Below, in pieces: positions 8,178-17,022 of a stretch of 64,000 nucleotides of DNA. The DNA is from Tissierella sp. (GTDB lineage Bacteria > Bacillota > Clostridia > Tissierellales > Tissierellaceae). The first letter of the stretch is position 1; the number at the start of each line of letters is the position of its first letter. The position numbers and the translations under genes were made by a program. The stretch lies in assembly GCF_031460495.1 (NCBI RefSeq), contig NZ_JAVKTS010000001.1:434001-498000 (forward strand), read 5' to 3'. The notes beneath the pieces are model-generated. The model ran no database searches, was not told where the DNA came from, and was given only the letters and a program-made list of their open reading frames with translations.

Positions 8178-8808
8178 ATGTGTTTTTGACTTTTTTCTTT
8201 AAAGCTTCTCTTAGGCCCTTTTCTTCCTTATTCACTATAGACTTAATATTAGGAATATGAAGGTAAACAGCTACAGCTGCTATAAGTAAAGCTAAGATTA
8301 TTGAGCCATGGCCATATCCTAGATAAATAGCAGATAATACTAGAAAAATATTTAAAGCTAAAGTACCTAAAGCTATATAATCAGTAAAAATAGTTACAAG
8401 GGCAATCACAAGAAAGCCTAATATACCTAGTCTATAATCCAATCCTATTGTCATTCCTAATAGAGATGCTGCCCCTTTTCCGCCTCTAAAACCCATAAAA
8501 AATGGGAAATCATGACCCAAAATGACAGAAATACCATTTAGATATAGAAGAAAAATATTTTCTTCTAAATAAGAAATTTCAAATAAATATTTAATAATAA
8601 GAATAGAAATAATTCCTTTTAAGATATCCAAAAGTGCAACTACAATACCCCATTTCCAACCTAAAGAGATTACGGTATTAGATGCCCCTGCATTACCTCC
8701 CCCAAGAGTTCTAATATCAACCTTTAAAAAGGTTTTACTCAGAATGTAAGACCATTGCAAACATCCAAATATATAACCAATGATTATTACGATAAAATAA
8801 GATTTCAT
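8176..8808 (-). CDS. plsY: Acyl-phosphate:glycerol-3-phosphate acyltransferase PlsY
   Basis: 210 residues and about five to six membrane segments. The three PlsY motifs are visible: GGGNAGASNTVISLG, GHDFPFFMGFRGGKG (phosphate and glycerol-phosphate loop) and HIPNIKSIVNKEEKG near the C-terminus. The enzyme transfers the acyl group from acyl phosphate to glycerol-3-phosphate at the membrane, the first step of phospholipid synthesis. It starts at the ATG at 8808: the upstream in-frame ATG (8823) is part of the ribosome binding site GGAGGTG of this start. The sequence is somewhat divergent (SKTFLKVDIRTLGGGN instead of the common GxDIRxxGSGN), so it may be a second PlsY paralogue. It is divergent from the ltaE-like gene. 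Confidence 0.88.
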   Translation of the reverse strand: MKSYFIVIIIGYIFGCLQWSYILSKTFLKVDIRTLGGGNAGASNTVISLGWKWGIVVALLDILKGIISILIIKYLFEISYLEENIFLLYLNGISVILGHDFPFFMGFRGGKGAASLLGMTIGLDYRLGILGFLVIALVTIFTDYIALGTLALNIFLVLSAIYLGYGHGSIILALLIAAVAVYLHIPNIKSIVNKEEKGLREALKKKVKNT

Positions 8809-8893
8809 TTTTTTCACCTCCATATATATTATATCATATAAGATATTTTAAGAATATTTCTAGATTATGTCAATATGCCTATACCGTTTAAGT

Positions 8894-8921
8894 TTGAAAT
8901 ATAGTATAATTATGTTATAAT
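8894..8921 (+). promoter_or_regulatory. Predicted sigma-A promoter of the threonine aldolase gene
   Basis: TTGAAA (8894-8899), a 16-base spacer and TATAAT (8916-8921), 24 bases upstream of the ATG, with TATGGAGGA as ribosome binding site in between. Confidence 0.65.
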
Positions 8922-8945
8922 AAGTAAATTTATGGAGGAATTAAT

Positions 8946-9974
8946 ATGAAAATGTTTATGAGTGATAATAATTCAGGAGTGCACCCTAAAATAATGGAAG
9001 CAGTAATAAAAGCTAATTTTGAACACGACTATGCTTATGGTAATGACAAGACTACAAAAGAAGCTATAGATAAGATAAAAAATCTATTAGAAAAAGATGT
9101 AGATGTATATTTTGTCACTACAGGTACAGCAGCCAATGTAATTGGCCTTAGTGGTCTTTTAAAGTCTTATGAGGCAGTTGTTTGTGCTGATACATCTCAT
9201 ATAAATGTAGATGAATGTGGTGCTTTTGAAAAGTTTAGCGGATCAAAAATATTATATGTACCAAATCAAAATGGAAAAATTGATAAAGAAGATGTAAAAT
9301 CATTTCTTCATTCATTAGGTGATGAGCATCAATCTCAACCTAAGATAATTTCAATAGCTCAAACAACGGAGACCGGAACATTGTATTCTATAGATGAAAT
9401 AAAGGAATTGGCTGATTTTGCTCATGAAAACAATATGTTACTCCATGTAGATGGAGCAAGAATATCAAATGCAGTCGTAGCGTTAAATACTACTTTTAAA
9501 GAAATGATAACAGATACGGGAGTAGATTTATTATCATTTGGAGGCACTAAAAATGGAATGATGATCGGTGAGGCAATAATTTCATTAAATAAAGATTTAA
9601 GCAAGGCTTTTAAATTTTATAGAAAACAAGGTATGCAACTATTATCTAAGATGAGATTTGTATCTGCCCAATTTATCCCATATTTAAATGAAGAACTTTG
9701 GAAGGAAAATGCATTAAACTCAAATAATATGGGTAAATACTTTGCAAAAGAGCTATCTCAATTTAAGGAAGTAAGATTAAAAAATGAACCTGCGACAAAT
9801 ATGATATTTGCATATATGGATAAGGATTTAGTTAAGGCTTTACAGGAGAATTTTGCTTTTTATGTAATGGATGAGGAAACAGGTTTGATTAGACTAGTCA
9901 CATCCTTTGATACTAGTATAGAAGATATAGATAGTTTTATTAATTGTATAAAAAACACAATAGCTAATAGATAA
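8946..9974 (+). CDS. ltaE: Low-specificity L-threonine aldolase (PLP fold type I)
   Basis: 342 residues, full family length. It carries the opening MSDNNSGVHPKIMEA, the VTTGTAANVIGL cofactor loop, the LHVDGARISNA block (PLP aspartate) and the Schiff-base lysine around residue 202 in SFGGTKNGMM. The enzyme cleaves L-threonine/allo-threonine to glycine and acetaldehyde in the cytoplasm. It is a single gene with its own promoter, divergent from plsY. No glycine-cleavage or serine genes are adjacent. A related tyrosine or aromatic lyase cannot be excluded by eye but is less likely. Confidence 0.92.
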   Translation: MKMFMSDNNSGVHPKIMEAVIKANFEHDYAYGNDKTTKEAIDKIKNLLEKDVDVYFVTTGTAANVIGLSGLLKSYEAVVCADTSHINVDECGAFEKFSGSKILYVPNQNGKIDKEDVKSFLHSLGDEHQSQPKIISIAQTTETGTLYSIDEIKELADFAHENNMLLHVDGARISNAVVALNTTFKEMITDTGVDLLSFGGTKNGMMIGEAIISLNKDLSKAFKFYRKQGMQLLSKMRFVSAQFIPYLNEELWKENALNSNNMGKYFAKELSQFKEVRLKNEPATNMIFAYMDKDLVKALQENFAFYVMDEETGLIRLVTSFDTSIEDIDSFINCIKNTIANR

Positions 9975-10024
9975 AATATAGTATTCACAATTAATATAAT
10001 GTATACGACAAAAAGGATGATAAT

Positions 10025-12265
10025 ATGAAACTTCCAATGAAAAAAAATATTTTAATATTCGTTACAGTATTAACTTTGGTTTTTATTCAAGGTATATTTG
10101 TAGATGAAGGAAATGCTATAACAAAGGAAGAAATAAAGATCATCAGATTTGCAGGAGATGAAAATCATCCACCCTATGAATATATAGATGAAAATGGAAA
10201 TTATAGGGGATATAATATTGACATAATTAATGCGATTGCCCATGCTGCAGGTCTATATATTGAAATCATACCAATGGAGTGGAATGATGCAATATTAGCA
10301 TTGGAAAATAATGAAGTTGATAGTTTGATTGGTATGTCTCAAACTGAAGACAGATTAAAGAAGTACAAGTTTACTTCACCTACCATAATTAATGAGCAAG
10401 TAATATTTGTTAATAAGGATACAGTACATATCAATAGTATAGAGGATCTTTCAGGTTTGAAAGTGTCATATCAAAAGAACGATTTAAACGAGTCTTTTAT
10501 ACATGATATTCCAAATGTTATAGCACTTCCAGAAAAAGATTTAGAAGATTGCTTATTTGAATTAGCTAATAATGAGGTAGATGCAGTATTAGGAAATAGG
10601 GTAGTAGGGATATTTCATCTACAGAGAAATAAGCTGACAGATAAAATTATGACAGTAGGAGAGTCTATTACTTCAGTGAAATATGGACCAACTGTTTTAA
10701 AGGATAACCAAGAGCTACTTAATACTTTGGAAGAGGGCCTTGAGCAAATCAAGAAAAACAAAACCTTTGATAGGATATATGGAAAGTGGTTTGGTGAAGA
10801 TCTAGGCTATATAAAATTGCTGATTAAAGACTATAAAAATGAAATAATGATCCTTGCAATTCTTATTGGGTTAGTTGTTTTATTTTTATATCTATATAAT
10901 ATTAGGCTTAAAAAGCAAGTATTAAAGAGGACACAAGAACTTGAACAAGCAAATGATGACTTAATAGTAAAACAAAAAGAAATTTACAACCTTGCATATA
11001 ATGATTCTATTACATCATTGCCTAACAGAATATATTTCGTAGAAGAATTAAATGGAATATTGGATAATATTAAAGATGAAGTGGATTCATTTGCAGTATT
11101 TTTCTTGGACATAGATAGATTTAAACATATTAATGATACATTAGGACATCATGTGGGAGACCATATACTTAACTTATTGGGAATAAGACTTAGTAAGTTA
11201 GTTAAAGATTTGGATATTGTAGCCAGGGTTGGAGGAGATGAGTTTTTCATATTGATGAAAGGAATTAAAGATGAAAGTGAAATAGTATCTCTAGCAAACT
11301 CTATCTTAATGGATTTTAAAGAGCCATATTATATTAGAGATTATGAACTATATTTGACCACAAGTATTGGGATAGCCATTTATCCTGATGGAGGGGTAGA
11401 TACACAAGCGCTACTTATGAATTCTGACTTAGCATTATATAAAGCAAAGGATCTTGGTGGGAATTCCTATTATATTTATGGTGATGAAATTTCTTCTGAG
11501 GGATTAGAGAAGATGGTATTATTAAATCAACTTAGACAAGCATGTGATAACGATCAACTAGTATTGCACTATCAACCACAAATAGAGATAAAAACGGGTA
11601 AGATTGTGGGCTTAGAAGCTTTGGTTAGATGGAATAATCCAGATAAGGGATTACTATATCCAGACAAATTTATAGCCTTGGCTGAAGAGACTGGACTAAT
11701 AATTCAAATGGGAGAATGGATATTGAGACAGGCTTGTATGCAAGCAAGAGAATGGATTGATCAAGGAAACGATATTATAATGTCTGTAAATATTTCAGCA
11801 AAACAATTTCAACATAAGACTTTTGTGAAGGAATTAGTAAGTATACTTATTGAATCTGGATTAGAACCTAAGAACCTTACACTAGAGATTACAGAGACCA
11901 TAGTAATATCAGATATAGAGTATACCTTGAACATCTTGGATATGCTAAAGAATTTAGGAATTGGAGTTGCCATAGATGATTTTGGTACAGGCTATTCAAG
12001 TCTAAGCTATCTAAATGAAATGAGCGTAAATGAACTTAAAATTGATAGATCCTTTATTTCTGATATAGAGAAAAATCATAAAAATAAGATGTTAGCTAAT
12101 ACCATAATAATATTAGCAAAGCAAATTGGCTTAAAGGTAACTGCTGAAGGTGTTGAAAATCTAGAGCAATTAACTATACTAAAGGAAATGGACTGTGATA
12201 TTGCACAGGGATACCATTTCAGTAAACCTGTATCAAAAGAGAAAATAGATGAAATGATGAATTAA
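10025..12265 (+). CDS. Membrane sensor: solute-binding domain (family 3) + GGDEF + EAL
   Basis: 746 residues. An N-terminal signal/anchor (about 7-25) is followed by an extracellular family-3 solute-binding domain (about 38-260; IRFAGDENHPPYEYIDENG, EVDSLIGMSQTEDR), a membrane helix (about 272-292), a short coiled coil, a GGDEF domain with intact GGDEF at about 403-407 (ARVGGDEFFIL), and an EAL domain (LEALVRW, NISAKQF, LEITET, AIDDFGTGYSSLSYL, KIDRSFI, AEGVEN). Both catalytic signatures look intact, so it could make and degrade c-di-GMP; which activity dominates is not predictable. The binding domain suggests that an amino acid or similar small ligand controls it. It ends in a strong terminator and has no operon partner. 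Confidence 0.92.
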   Translation: MKLPMKKNILIFVTVLTLVFIQGIFVDEGNAITKEEIKIIRFAGDENHPPYEYIDENGNYRGYNIDIINAIAHAAGLYIEIIPMEWNDAILALENNEVDSLIGMSQTEDRLKKYKFTSPTIINEQVIFVNKDTVHINSIEDLSGLKVSYQKNDLNESFIHDIPNVIALPEKDLEDCLFELANNEVDAVLGNRVVGIFHLQRNKLTDKIMTVGESITSVKYGPTVLKDNQELLNTLEEGLEQIKKNKTFDRIYGKWFGEDLGYIKLLIKDYKNEIMILAILIGLVVLFLYLYNIRLKKQVLKRTQELEQANDDLIVKQKEIYNLAYNDSITSLPNRIYFVEELNGILDNIKDEVDSFAVFFLDIDRFKHINDTLGHHVGDHILNLLGIRLSKLVKDLDIVARVGGDEFFILMKGIKDESEIVSLANSILMDFKEPYYIRDYELYLTTSIGIAIYPDGGVDTQALLMNSDLALYKAKDLGGNSYYIYGDEISSEGLEKMVLLNQLRQACDNDQLVLHYQPQIEIKTGKIVGLEALVRWNNPDKGLLYPDKFIALAEETGLIIQMGEWILRQACMQAREWIDQGNDIIMSVNISAKQFQHKTFVKELVSILIESGLEPKNLTLEITETIVISDIEYTLNILDMLKNLGIGVAIDDFGTGYSSLSYLNEMSVNELKIDRSFISDIEKNHKNKMLANTIIILAKQIGLKVTAEGVENLEQLTILKEMDCDIAQGYHFSKPVSKEKIDEMMN

Positions 12266-12290
12266 AAAAGCCCTATCTAAGGGCTTTTTT
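12264..12290. terminator. Bidirectional terminator between the GGDEF-EAL gene and a lipoprotein gene
   Basis: An 11-bp stem (AAAAAAGCCCT / AGGGCTTTTTT) with loop ATCTA; both directions end in six T. It overlaps the last bases of the + strand stop codon region and the stop codon of the minus-strand gene (12289-12291). Confidence 0.92.
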
Positions 12291-12879
12291 AGTATCCGAA
12301 TGAGGAGTGAAGCATATTTACATTGCCTGTAGTTTCAAATTTCACATTAGAAATAAAATTCTTAGTTTCTTTATCGAAGCTATACTCAGTAAATTTTAAG
12401 CTTGCAGTACCTGTTTGAATTGTACTTACATAAAAATCATCATCTGATGTATATACATGGAATTTAATGGTACCTAGTTGAACATAGTCATCAAATAGTA
12501 CATAGTCCTTATCCACACCTTCAACTAAAAGCTTCCAATTCTGTCCATCATCCCACATGATTTCACCCTTAGAATCTTTCTCTGCTGCAGTATATAGTGA
12601 AATAGTTTCTTCAGTACCATCTCCATCTATATCAAATATATAGGAGTCAAGTAAAGAAAGTTTGGCAACATCAACTTTGTTAGTTGCTTCAATAATAGTA
12701 CCTTTTGGTTCTGACTCTAACTCTTCATCGCTAGGATCTTCCTGAGGATTTTCTTGACCTATTACATCTACAGGACTCTCTGGTTCATTAACTTTCTCCT
12801 TTGGTGTACAAGCAACTGCAACTGATAGAATTAACATAACTACTAAAAATAAGCTAAATTTCTTAATTGAATTTTTCAT
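12289..12879 (-). CDS. Predicted lipoprotein with a DxDxDG calcium-loop-like motif
   Basis: 196 residues. A lipoprotein signal peptide is clear: basic start, hydrophobic core, lipobox SVAVAC with the lipidated cysteine at 24. A Glu/Pro/Asp-rich linker (about 30-60) precedes a beta-rich domain of about 130 residues containing FDIDGDGTEE, a loop of the EF-hand/VCBS-like type that describes field-like values of the form IDGDGxxE. I do not recognise a named family. The protein should be anchored outside the membrane. GGTGATAAA precedes the ATG. Function unknown. Confidence 0.8.
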   Translation of the reverse strand: MKNSIKKFSLFLVVMLILSVAVACTPKEKVNEPESPVDVIGQENPQEDPSDEELESEPKGTIIEATNKVDVAKLSLLDSYIFDIDGDGTEETISLYTAAEKDSKGEIMWDDGQNWKLLVEGVDKDYVLFDDYVQLGTIKFHVYTSDDDFYVSTIQTGTASLKFTEYSFDKETKNFISNVKFETTGNVNMLHSSFGY

Positions 12880-13031
12880 TTTATCACCATCCCTATTATT
12901 ATAATACCATATTATTTATAGATAAAGAATTACGAATTTATTACAATAAAAGGGATAATATTAAATAGTATATTAATAATATGAAAATTGGGTAAGAAGA
13001 AGGATAGACTTAAGTTAAGGAGGATGTATAT

Positions 13032-13712
13032 ATGGATTGCAACTGTTTTAAAAGAGAAGGTAAAAATTGCATAGAAATAGTGCCAATCTTTAGTAGCCTA
13101 ACTTATGATGAGATGATGGAAGTTGCCAGAATAACAAGAGAAAAGATTTTTGAAAAAGGCGAAATGCTATATATGGCAGGAGATAAGGGAGAAAAGCTCT
13201 TTGTAATTCACTCTGGAAGAGTAAAGATTACACGCTTTACAGATTCAGGGAAAGAACAAGTAATTAGGGTATTAGGACCTGGCGAGTTTATGGGAGAACT
13301 ATCTCTATTTAGTCCATTACCTCTAACTGATAATGGTCAGGCTCTGTCAAAAACTGTAGCATGTATGATTGATGGAGGAAAGTTAAAAGAGTTAATGAAA
13401 AAATATCCGTCTATAGCATTTAAGGTCATGGAAGAGTTAAGCCAAAGATTGGATACAGCAGAAAATCAAATTGAAAATATTAGTCTACATGGAGTCGAAA
13501 AAAGGCTGGCAGAAGCTTTAATCAGAATGGCAAATGAAAGAGGAGAAATAACTCTGAAGATGAGTAAGGGAGATTTAGCTTCCTATATGGGTATGAGTCA
13601 GGAGACTTTAAGTAGAAAGTTAACAGCTTTTCAAGACATGGGAATTATAAAATTAATTGGCCATAGAAGAATAGTACTATTAGATATTGATGCACTAGAA
13701 GAAATAGAATAA
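13032..13712 (+). CDS. Crp/Fnr family transcriptional regulator with N-terminal cysteines
   Basis: 226 residues. A cyclic-nucleotide-binding-like beta roll (about 20-120; KGEMLYMAGDKGEKLFVIHSG, GPGEFMGELSLF), a dimerisation helix (about 125-150) and a winged helix (about 165-220) with recognition segment MGMSQETLSRKLTAF. Cysteines at 3, 5, 13 and 111 are placed like the four [4Fe-4S] ligands of FNR (three near the N-terminus, one in the beta roll), suggesting an oxygen or NO sensor; this is inference. The next gene starts 36 bases downstream. AAGGAGG precedes the ATG. Confidence 0.88.
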   Translation: MDCNCFKREGKNCIEIVPIFSSLTYDEMMEVARITREKIFEKGEMLYMAGDKGEKLFVIHSGRVKITRFTDSGKEQVIRVLGPGEFMGELSLFSPLPLTDNGQALSKTVACMIDGGKLKELMKKYPSIAFKVMEELSQRLDTAENQIENISLHGVEKRLAEALIRMANERGEITLKMSKGDLASYMGMSQETLSRKLTAFQDMGIIKLIGHRRIVLLDIDALEEIE

Positions 13713-13748
13713 AAAAACTTATGAAATACTCAAGATGAGAGGGATAAT

Positions 13749-14687
13749 ATGTGTACAGCTATTAAAATAAATTATGAAGATGCTTGTGTCATGGGAAGGA
13801 CAATGGATTATGAAATTCCATTGAAATATAATGCAATCTATCTACCAAGAAAATACAATTTTTGTAATGATCTAATGGGAAATCCATTGTACTCAAAGTA
13901 TAAGTCTTTGGGTATGTGCTTTGAAAATAGAATTCCACTGAAAGATGGGGTAAATGAATATGGATTAATAGGAATTACCAATGCTTTTTCGGGATTTAAC
14001 CTTTACGCTAATGAAGTGAAAGCAGGAAAGATTAACATATCTAGTTTGACTTATCTCACCTATGCACTTGCAAACTACAAATCCGTAGAGGAATTAATTG
14101 AAGATTTACCAAATATTCATATATCTACTAAAGATCATAGAGGAGAAAATGCAATATCACCAGATTTTCATTTTATGTTTACGGATTCTACTAAGAGATG
14201 TATTGTTGTTGAACCTAAAAGAAGAGAATTGATATGCTATGAAAATCCATATGATGTAATGACTAATTCACCGGGTTTCGAATCTCATGTTAATAAGTTA
14301 AATAAGCTTATTGACTTAGATAAACTTAGTGATTTCAACTCCTCAAAGAATTTACCAGGAGGCTATGATCCTAATTCTAGGTTTATTAAAGCTTTTTACT
14401 TAACTAAAATGAATATAGAGTCCAAGGATTATAAGGAAGCCCTTTCTAATTCCTACAATATCTTGGCTGCAATGACTATGCCAAATGGATTTGTTAGAAA
14501 TAAAAAGTATAATCAGACCACCTATACTAGATATATTTGCTCTTATGATACAAATAATAAACTATTAACTGTAAAATCTAATACAAATCCAAGGGTTTAT
14601 CAATTGGGATTTGAAGATATAGAGGATGAGAATAAAAGACAAGATTTCTTCTTAGACTCAGATTTTATAGTAGAAAAGTTAAAATAA
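13749..14687 (+). CDS. Choloylglycine hydrolase family protein, penicillin V acylase-like (Ntn hydrolase)
   Basis: 312 residues beginning Met-Cys, so Cys2 becomes the N-terminal nucleophile after Met removal. The known catalytic set of the family is visible: C2, R17 and D20 (GRTMDYE), N78 (GITNAF), N173 (VMTNSPG) and R211 (DPNSRF). The family contains bile salt hydrolases, penicillin V acylases and N-acyl-homoserine-lactone acylases. The GRTMDYE and VMTNSPGFESH blocks resemble Bacillus penicillin V acylase more than classical bile salt hydrolases, but the substrate cannot be assigned. No signal peptide, so cytoplasmic. It may be cotranscribed with the Crp/Fnr gene (36-base gap). Confidence 0.87.
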   Translation: MCTAIKINYEDACVMGRTMDYEIPLKYNAIYLPRKYNFCNDLMGNPLYSKYKSLGMCFENRIPLKDGVNEYGLIGITNAFSGFNLYANEVKAGKINISSLTYLTYALANYKSVEELIEDLPNIHISTKDHRGENAISPDFHFMFTDSTKRCIVVEPKRRELICYENPYDVMTNSPGFESHVNKLNKLIDLDKLSDFNSSKNLPGGYDPNSRFIKAFYLTKMNIESKDYKEALSNSYNILAAMTMPNGFVRNKKYNQTTYTRYICSYDTNNKLLTVKSNTNPRVYQLGFEDIEDENKRQDFFLDSDFIVEKLK

Positions 14688-14800
14688 TAACCTAAGTGTT
14701 AGAATCATAGGTAATAGGAAATGAAGTTAGCTAATGTATATAAGTAAAAAAGTGCGAACTGAGGATTATTAATATTTTATACGATGGGGGTATTTATTTT

Positions 14801-15247
14801 ATGGTATGTATGATGTGTGAAAACCAAAAGAACATTGTGGCAGATCCTTACTTTATTATGGAACTTGAAACGGGATATGTAATTTTGGGATGGTATCAAA
14901 GGTTCAAAGGGTATACTCTCTTCAGTTGCAAAGAACATGGTCCGGAATTGCATAATTTAGAACATGATTTTAAAGTTAAATTCCTTGAAGAAATGTCTTT
15001 AGTCGCTGAGGCTGTTTTTAATGTATTTAAGCCAGACAAAATGAATTATGAACTACTTGGAAACGGGTGCCCTCATATTCACTGGCATTTATATCCGAGG
15101 GTAAAAGGAGATACTCCTATCAAAAGTTCGGTTTATCAATTACCAAATAGTGTACTATTTGACGAATCTACTAGACCAAATGAAGAACAGAGAAAAGAGT
15201 TGATTGAAAAGATTAGAACTGAAATTGTGCATCTACGTTCAAAATAA
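14801..15247 (+). CDS. HIT family protein (nucleotide phosphate hydrolase)
   Basis: 148 residues. The histidine triad is CPHIHWHLYPR with H92, H94 and H96. An N-terminal CMMC pair (C3, C6) is of the kind that binds zinc in many bacterial HIT proteins. The family hydrolyses or transfers nucleotides from substrates such as Ap4A or AMP-linked compounds. The region between the two motifs is typical of the diadenosine tetraphosphate hydrolase-like branch. GGGGG at about 14784 serves as ribosome binding site for the ATG. No clear operon partners. Confidence 0.85.
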   Translation: MVCMMCENQKNIVADPYFIMELETGYVILGWYQRFKGYTLFSCKEHGPELHNLEHDFKVKFLEEMSLVAEAVFNVFKPDKMNYELLGNGCPHIHWHLYPRVKGDTPIKSSVYQLPNSVLFDESTRPNEEQRKELIEKIRTEIVHLRSK

Positions 15248-15340
15248 GCATTAAGCAAAGTAATTGTGTGTACGTTATATTTTATTTTTAGCGTCGTAAC
15301 GGTAGATAAATGTGGAACTAATCTAAAGGAAGTGGTTGGC

Positions 15341-15748
15341 GTGAAAGTATATAGTTGGAAGAGACTTATTATTACATTAATATTTTTTATAATAGCGATT
15401 AAAGATTTAATGGCAGGAGATTCGTTAGCTATTGCTTATATTCCATTGTGGATTTATATTTTGATTAGAGGTCTATGGGCTTCACTTAATGAAGATGGTT
15501 TTACCAAAGACAAACTAAGTGAAGATATATACAAAAGGGTAGTTAGGGAACTATTTGGGAAATGGAGTTTTATTGGTCCTTGGGTAGGACTAATATTAAT
15601 GATTTTTGCATTAATCTTGCTTAAGATTATGCCATCTCAAAAGTGGTTTCCAATCATTATTTCAATCATAGGTATACTGTATCAATTCGTATTTAGTAGA
15701 TATGTGAATAAGGAGATAAAAAAAGAGAAAAAGAATTATTTTTTGTAA
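15341..15748 (+). CDS. Small membrane protein, three predicted helices
   Basis: 135 residues from a GTG start at 15341, preferred over an in-frame ATG at 15266 because AAAGGAAG (15325-15332) is placed for the GTG. Hydrophobic segments lie at about 7-22, 30-45 and, after a charged loop, at about 72-92 and 95-112, ending in a lysine-rich tail (KKEKKN). No named family is recognised. It follows the HIT gene by about 90 bases. Confidence 0.65.
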   Translation: MKVYSWKRLIITLIFFIIAIKDLMAGDSLAIAYIPLWIYILIRGLWASLNEDGFTKDKLSEDIYKRVVRELFGKWSFIGPWVGLILMIFALILLKIMPSQKWFPIIISIIGILYQFVFSRYVNKEIKKEKKNYFL

Positions 15749-15825
15749 TAATAGTTTAAAATTATTTAATTCGCATAATTTAAAAGATGTACATATCTTT
15801 TTATATAATTTTTGGGAGGTTAAAC

Positions 15826-16425
15826 ATGTTTTCAGATGTAGAATTAAAATTGAAAAGGAAAAATCAAATTTTGTTTACTCGTGAAAGCCAATGTTTACAG
15901 AACTTGATAGAATTGATACAATTACAAAATCATCGTACAATTGTAATGTGGGCATTGGATTGTGCAAAGCTGCCCTTAGGGCAATTTGAGTCAAAATATC
16001 AGAGTGAAAGCAGACCAAGAACCTGCATAGAACTTTGTGAATCTTGGGCAAGGGGTAAAATTAAAATGCCTATAGCCAAACAAGCAATTTTGGATTCACA
16101 TGCAGTTGCAAAAGAAATTAATGATGCTGAATATGGTGCTCTATGCCATGCAATTGGCCATGCTTGGGCTACCGTGCATGTAGAAACACATGCCATGGGG
16201 TTGCCTATGTACGAGTTAACTGCATTAGTTTTAAAATATGGAAAAGATAACTTCCAAAAACCAGTTAGCGAAAAGATTAGCTATTATAAGGACCGTCTTC
16301 TATATTGGCAAGAAAGTAAAGATAAACTTAAATTGGATTGGGCTGATTTTTTATTAGATGATAGCAAACCTAACAAGGAAAGACTATTGTATGAAAAAAG
16401 AAAGTTAAAACATCAAAAGATGTAG
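15826..16425 (+). CDS. Imm5-like putative immunity protein
   Basis: 199 residues, predicted all-helical and soluble. The central block (RPRTCIELCESWARGKIKMP, then LCHAIGHAWATVHVETHAMG) matches the Imm-5-like family, whose members repeat an AxGxAxATAHVxxHAxG pattern. In polymorphic-toxin loci such proteins are predicted to protect against a secreted toxin, but many, like this one, have no toxin gene nearby, so the role is open. Starts at the ATG at 15826 with GGGAGG (15815-15820) at good distance; an in-frame ATG at 15787 lacks a binding site. Confidence 0.65.
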   Translation: MFSDVELKLKRKNQILFTRESQCLQNLIELIQLQNHRTIVMWALDCAKLPLGQFESKYQSESRPRTCIELCESWARGKIKMPIAKQAILDSHAVAKEINDAEYGALCHAIGHAWATVHVETHAMGLPMYELTALVLKYGKDNFQKPVSEKISYYKDRLLYWQESKDKLKLDWADFLLDDSKPNKERLLYEKRKLKHQKM

Positions 16426-16477
16426 CAGTAAGCTTTACTTCTCAATAGTTATTCATTATATAATAAGGAGGTTTGCA

Positions 16478-16945
16478 ATGAAAAGGGTATTGATGTTAAC
16501 AGTGGGACTGGTTCTATTAGTTTTTCTAGTAGTTTGCAGCAGTGAATCGGAGAAGAATATTTATGATGTATATACATTTGATGAAGTAAGCTATTTATCA
16601 CCATTATCATCCTCAACCAAAGACTATGTAAATAGCCAAATGGAAGAAACAATATATGCTATTAAGGAGGATTTGTTCAAAATTGAATCTACAGAATATA
16701 CCGTAGAATTCACTTCTCCTAAATATGTTAAAGAAGAAATTTCTAAGGAATCATCTTTATTATCGGATGTTTACACCTTTATTGGTAGTGATGTTGATTA
16801 TCAGTATAGCATTTATGATAATGATGGAAACAAAAGCAAGTGGAGATTGTATGTTTCATCAGATAGCCTATGGATTGCTACATATAATGATAGTACCGCA
16901 AATGGTTCAGAAGTAATTATGTATATATATAGATTGTCAAAGTAA
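16478..16945 (+). CDS. Hypothetical exported protein, possible lipoprotein
   Basis: 155 residues. A hydrophobic N-terminus (about 4-19) ends at Cys20 in FLVVCSS; the residue before Cys is Val, which is unusual for a lipobox, so lipidation is uncertain. The mature part is charged and beta-rich. No family is recognised. AAGGAGG precedes the ATG. Confidence 0.65.
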   Translation: MKRVLMLTVGLVLLVFLVVCSSESEKNIYDVYTFDEVSYLSPLSSSTKDYVNSQMEETIYAIKEDLFKIESTEYTVEFTSPKYVKEEISKESSLLSDVYTFIGSDVDYQYSIYDNDGNKSKWRLYVSSDSLWIATYNDSTANGSEVIMYIYRLSK

Positions 16946-17022
16946 TTTACATCATTGTCAAAATAAGCATCAGTTGTTTTAGATATTAGTAGTCTGAAAT
17001 ACATATAGATTGGGGTAATGTA

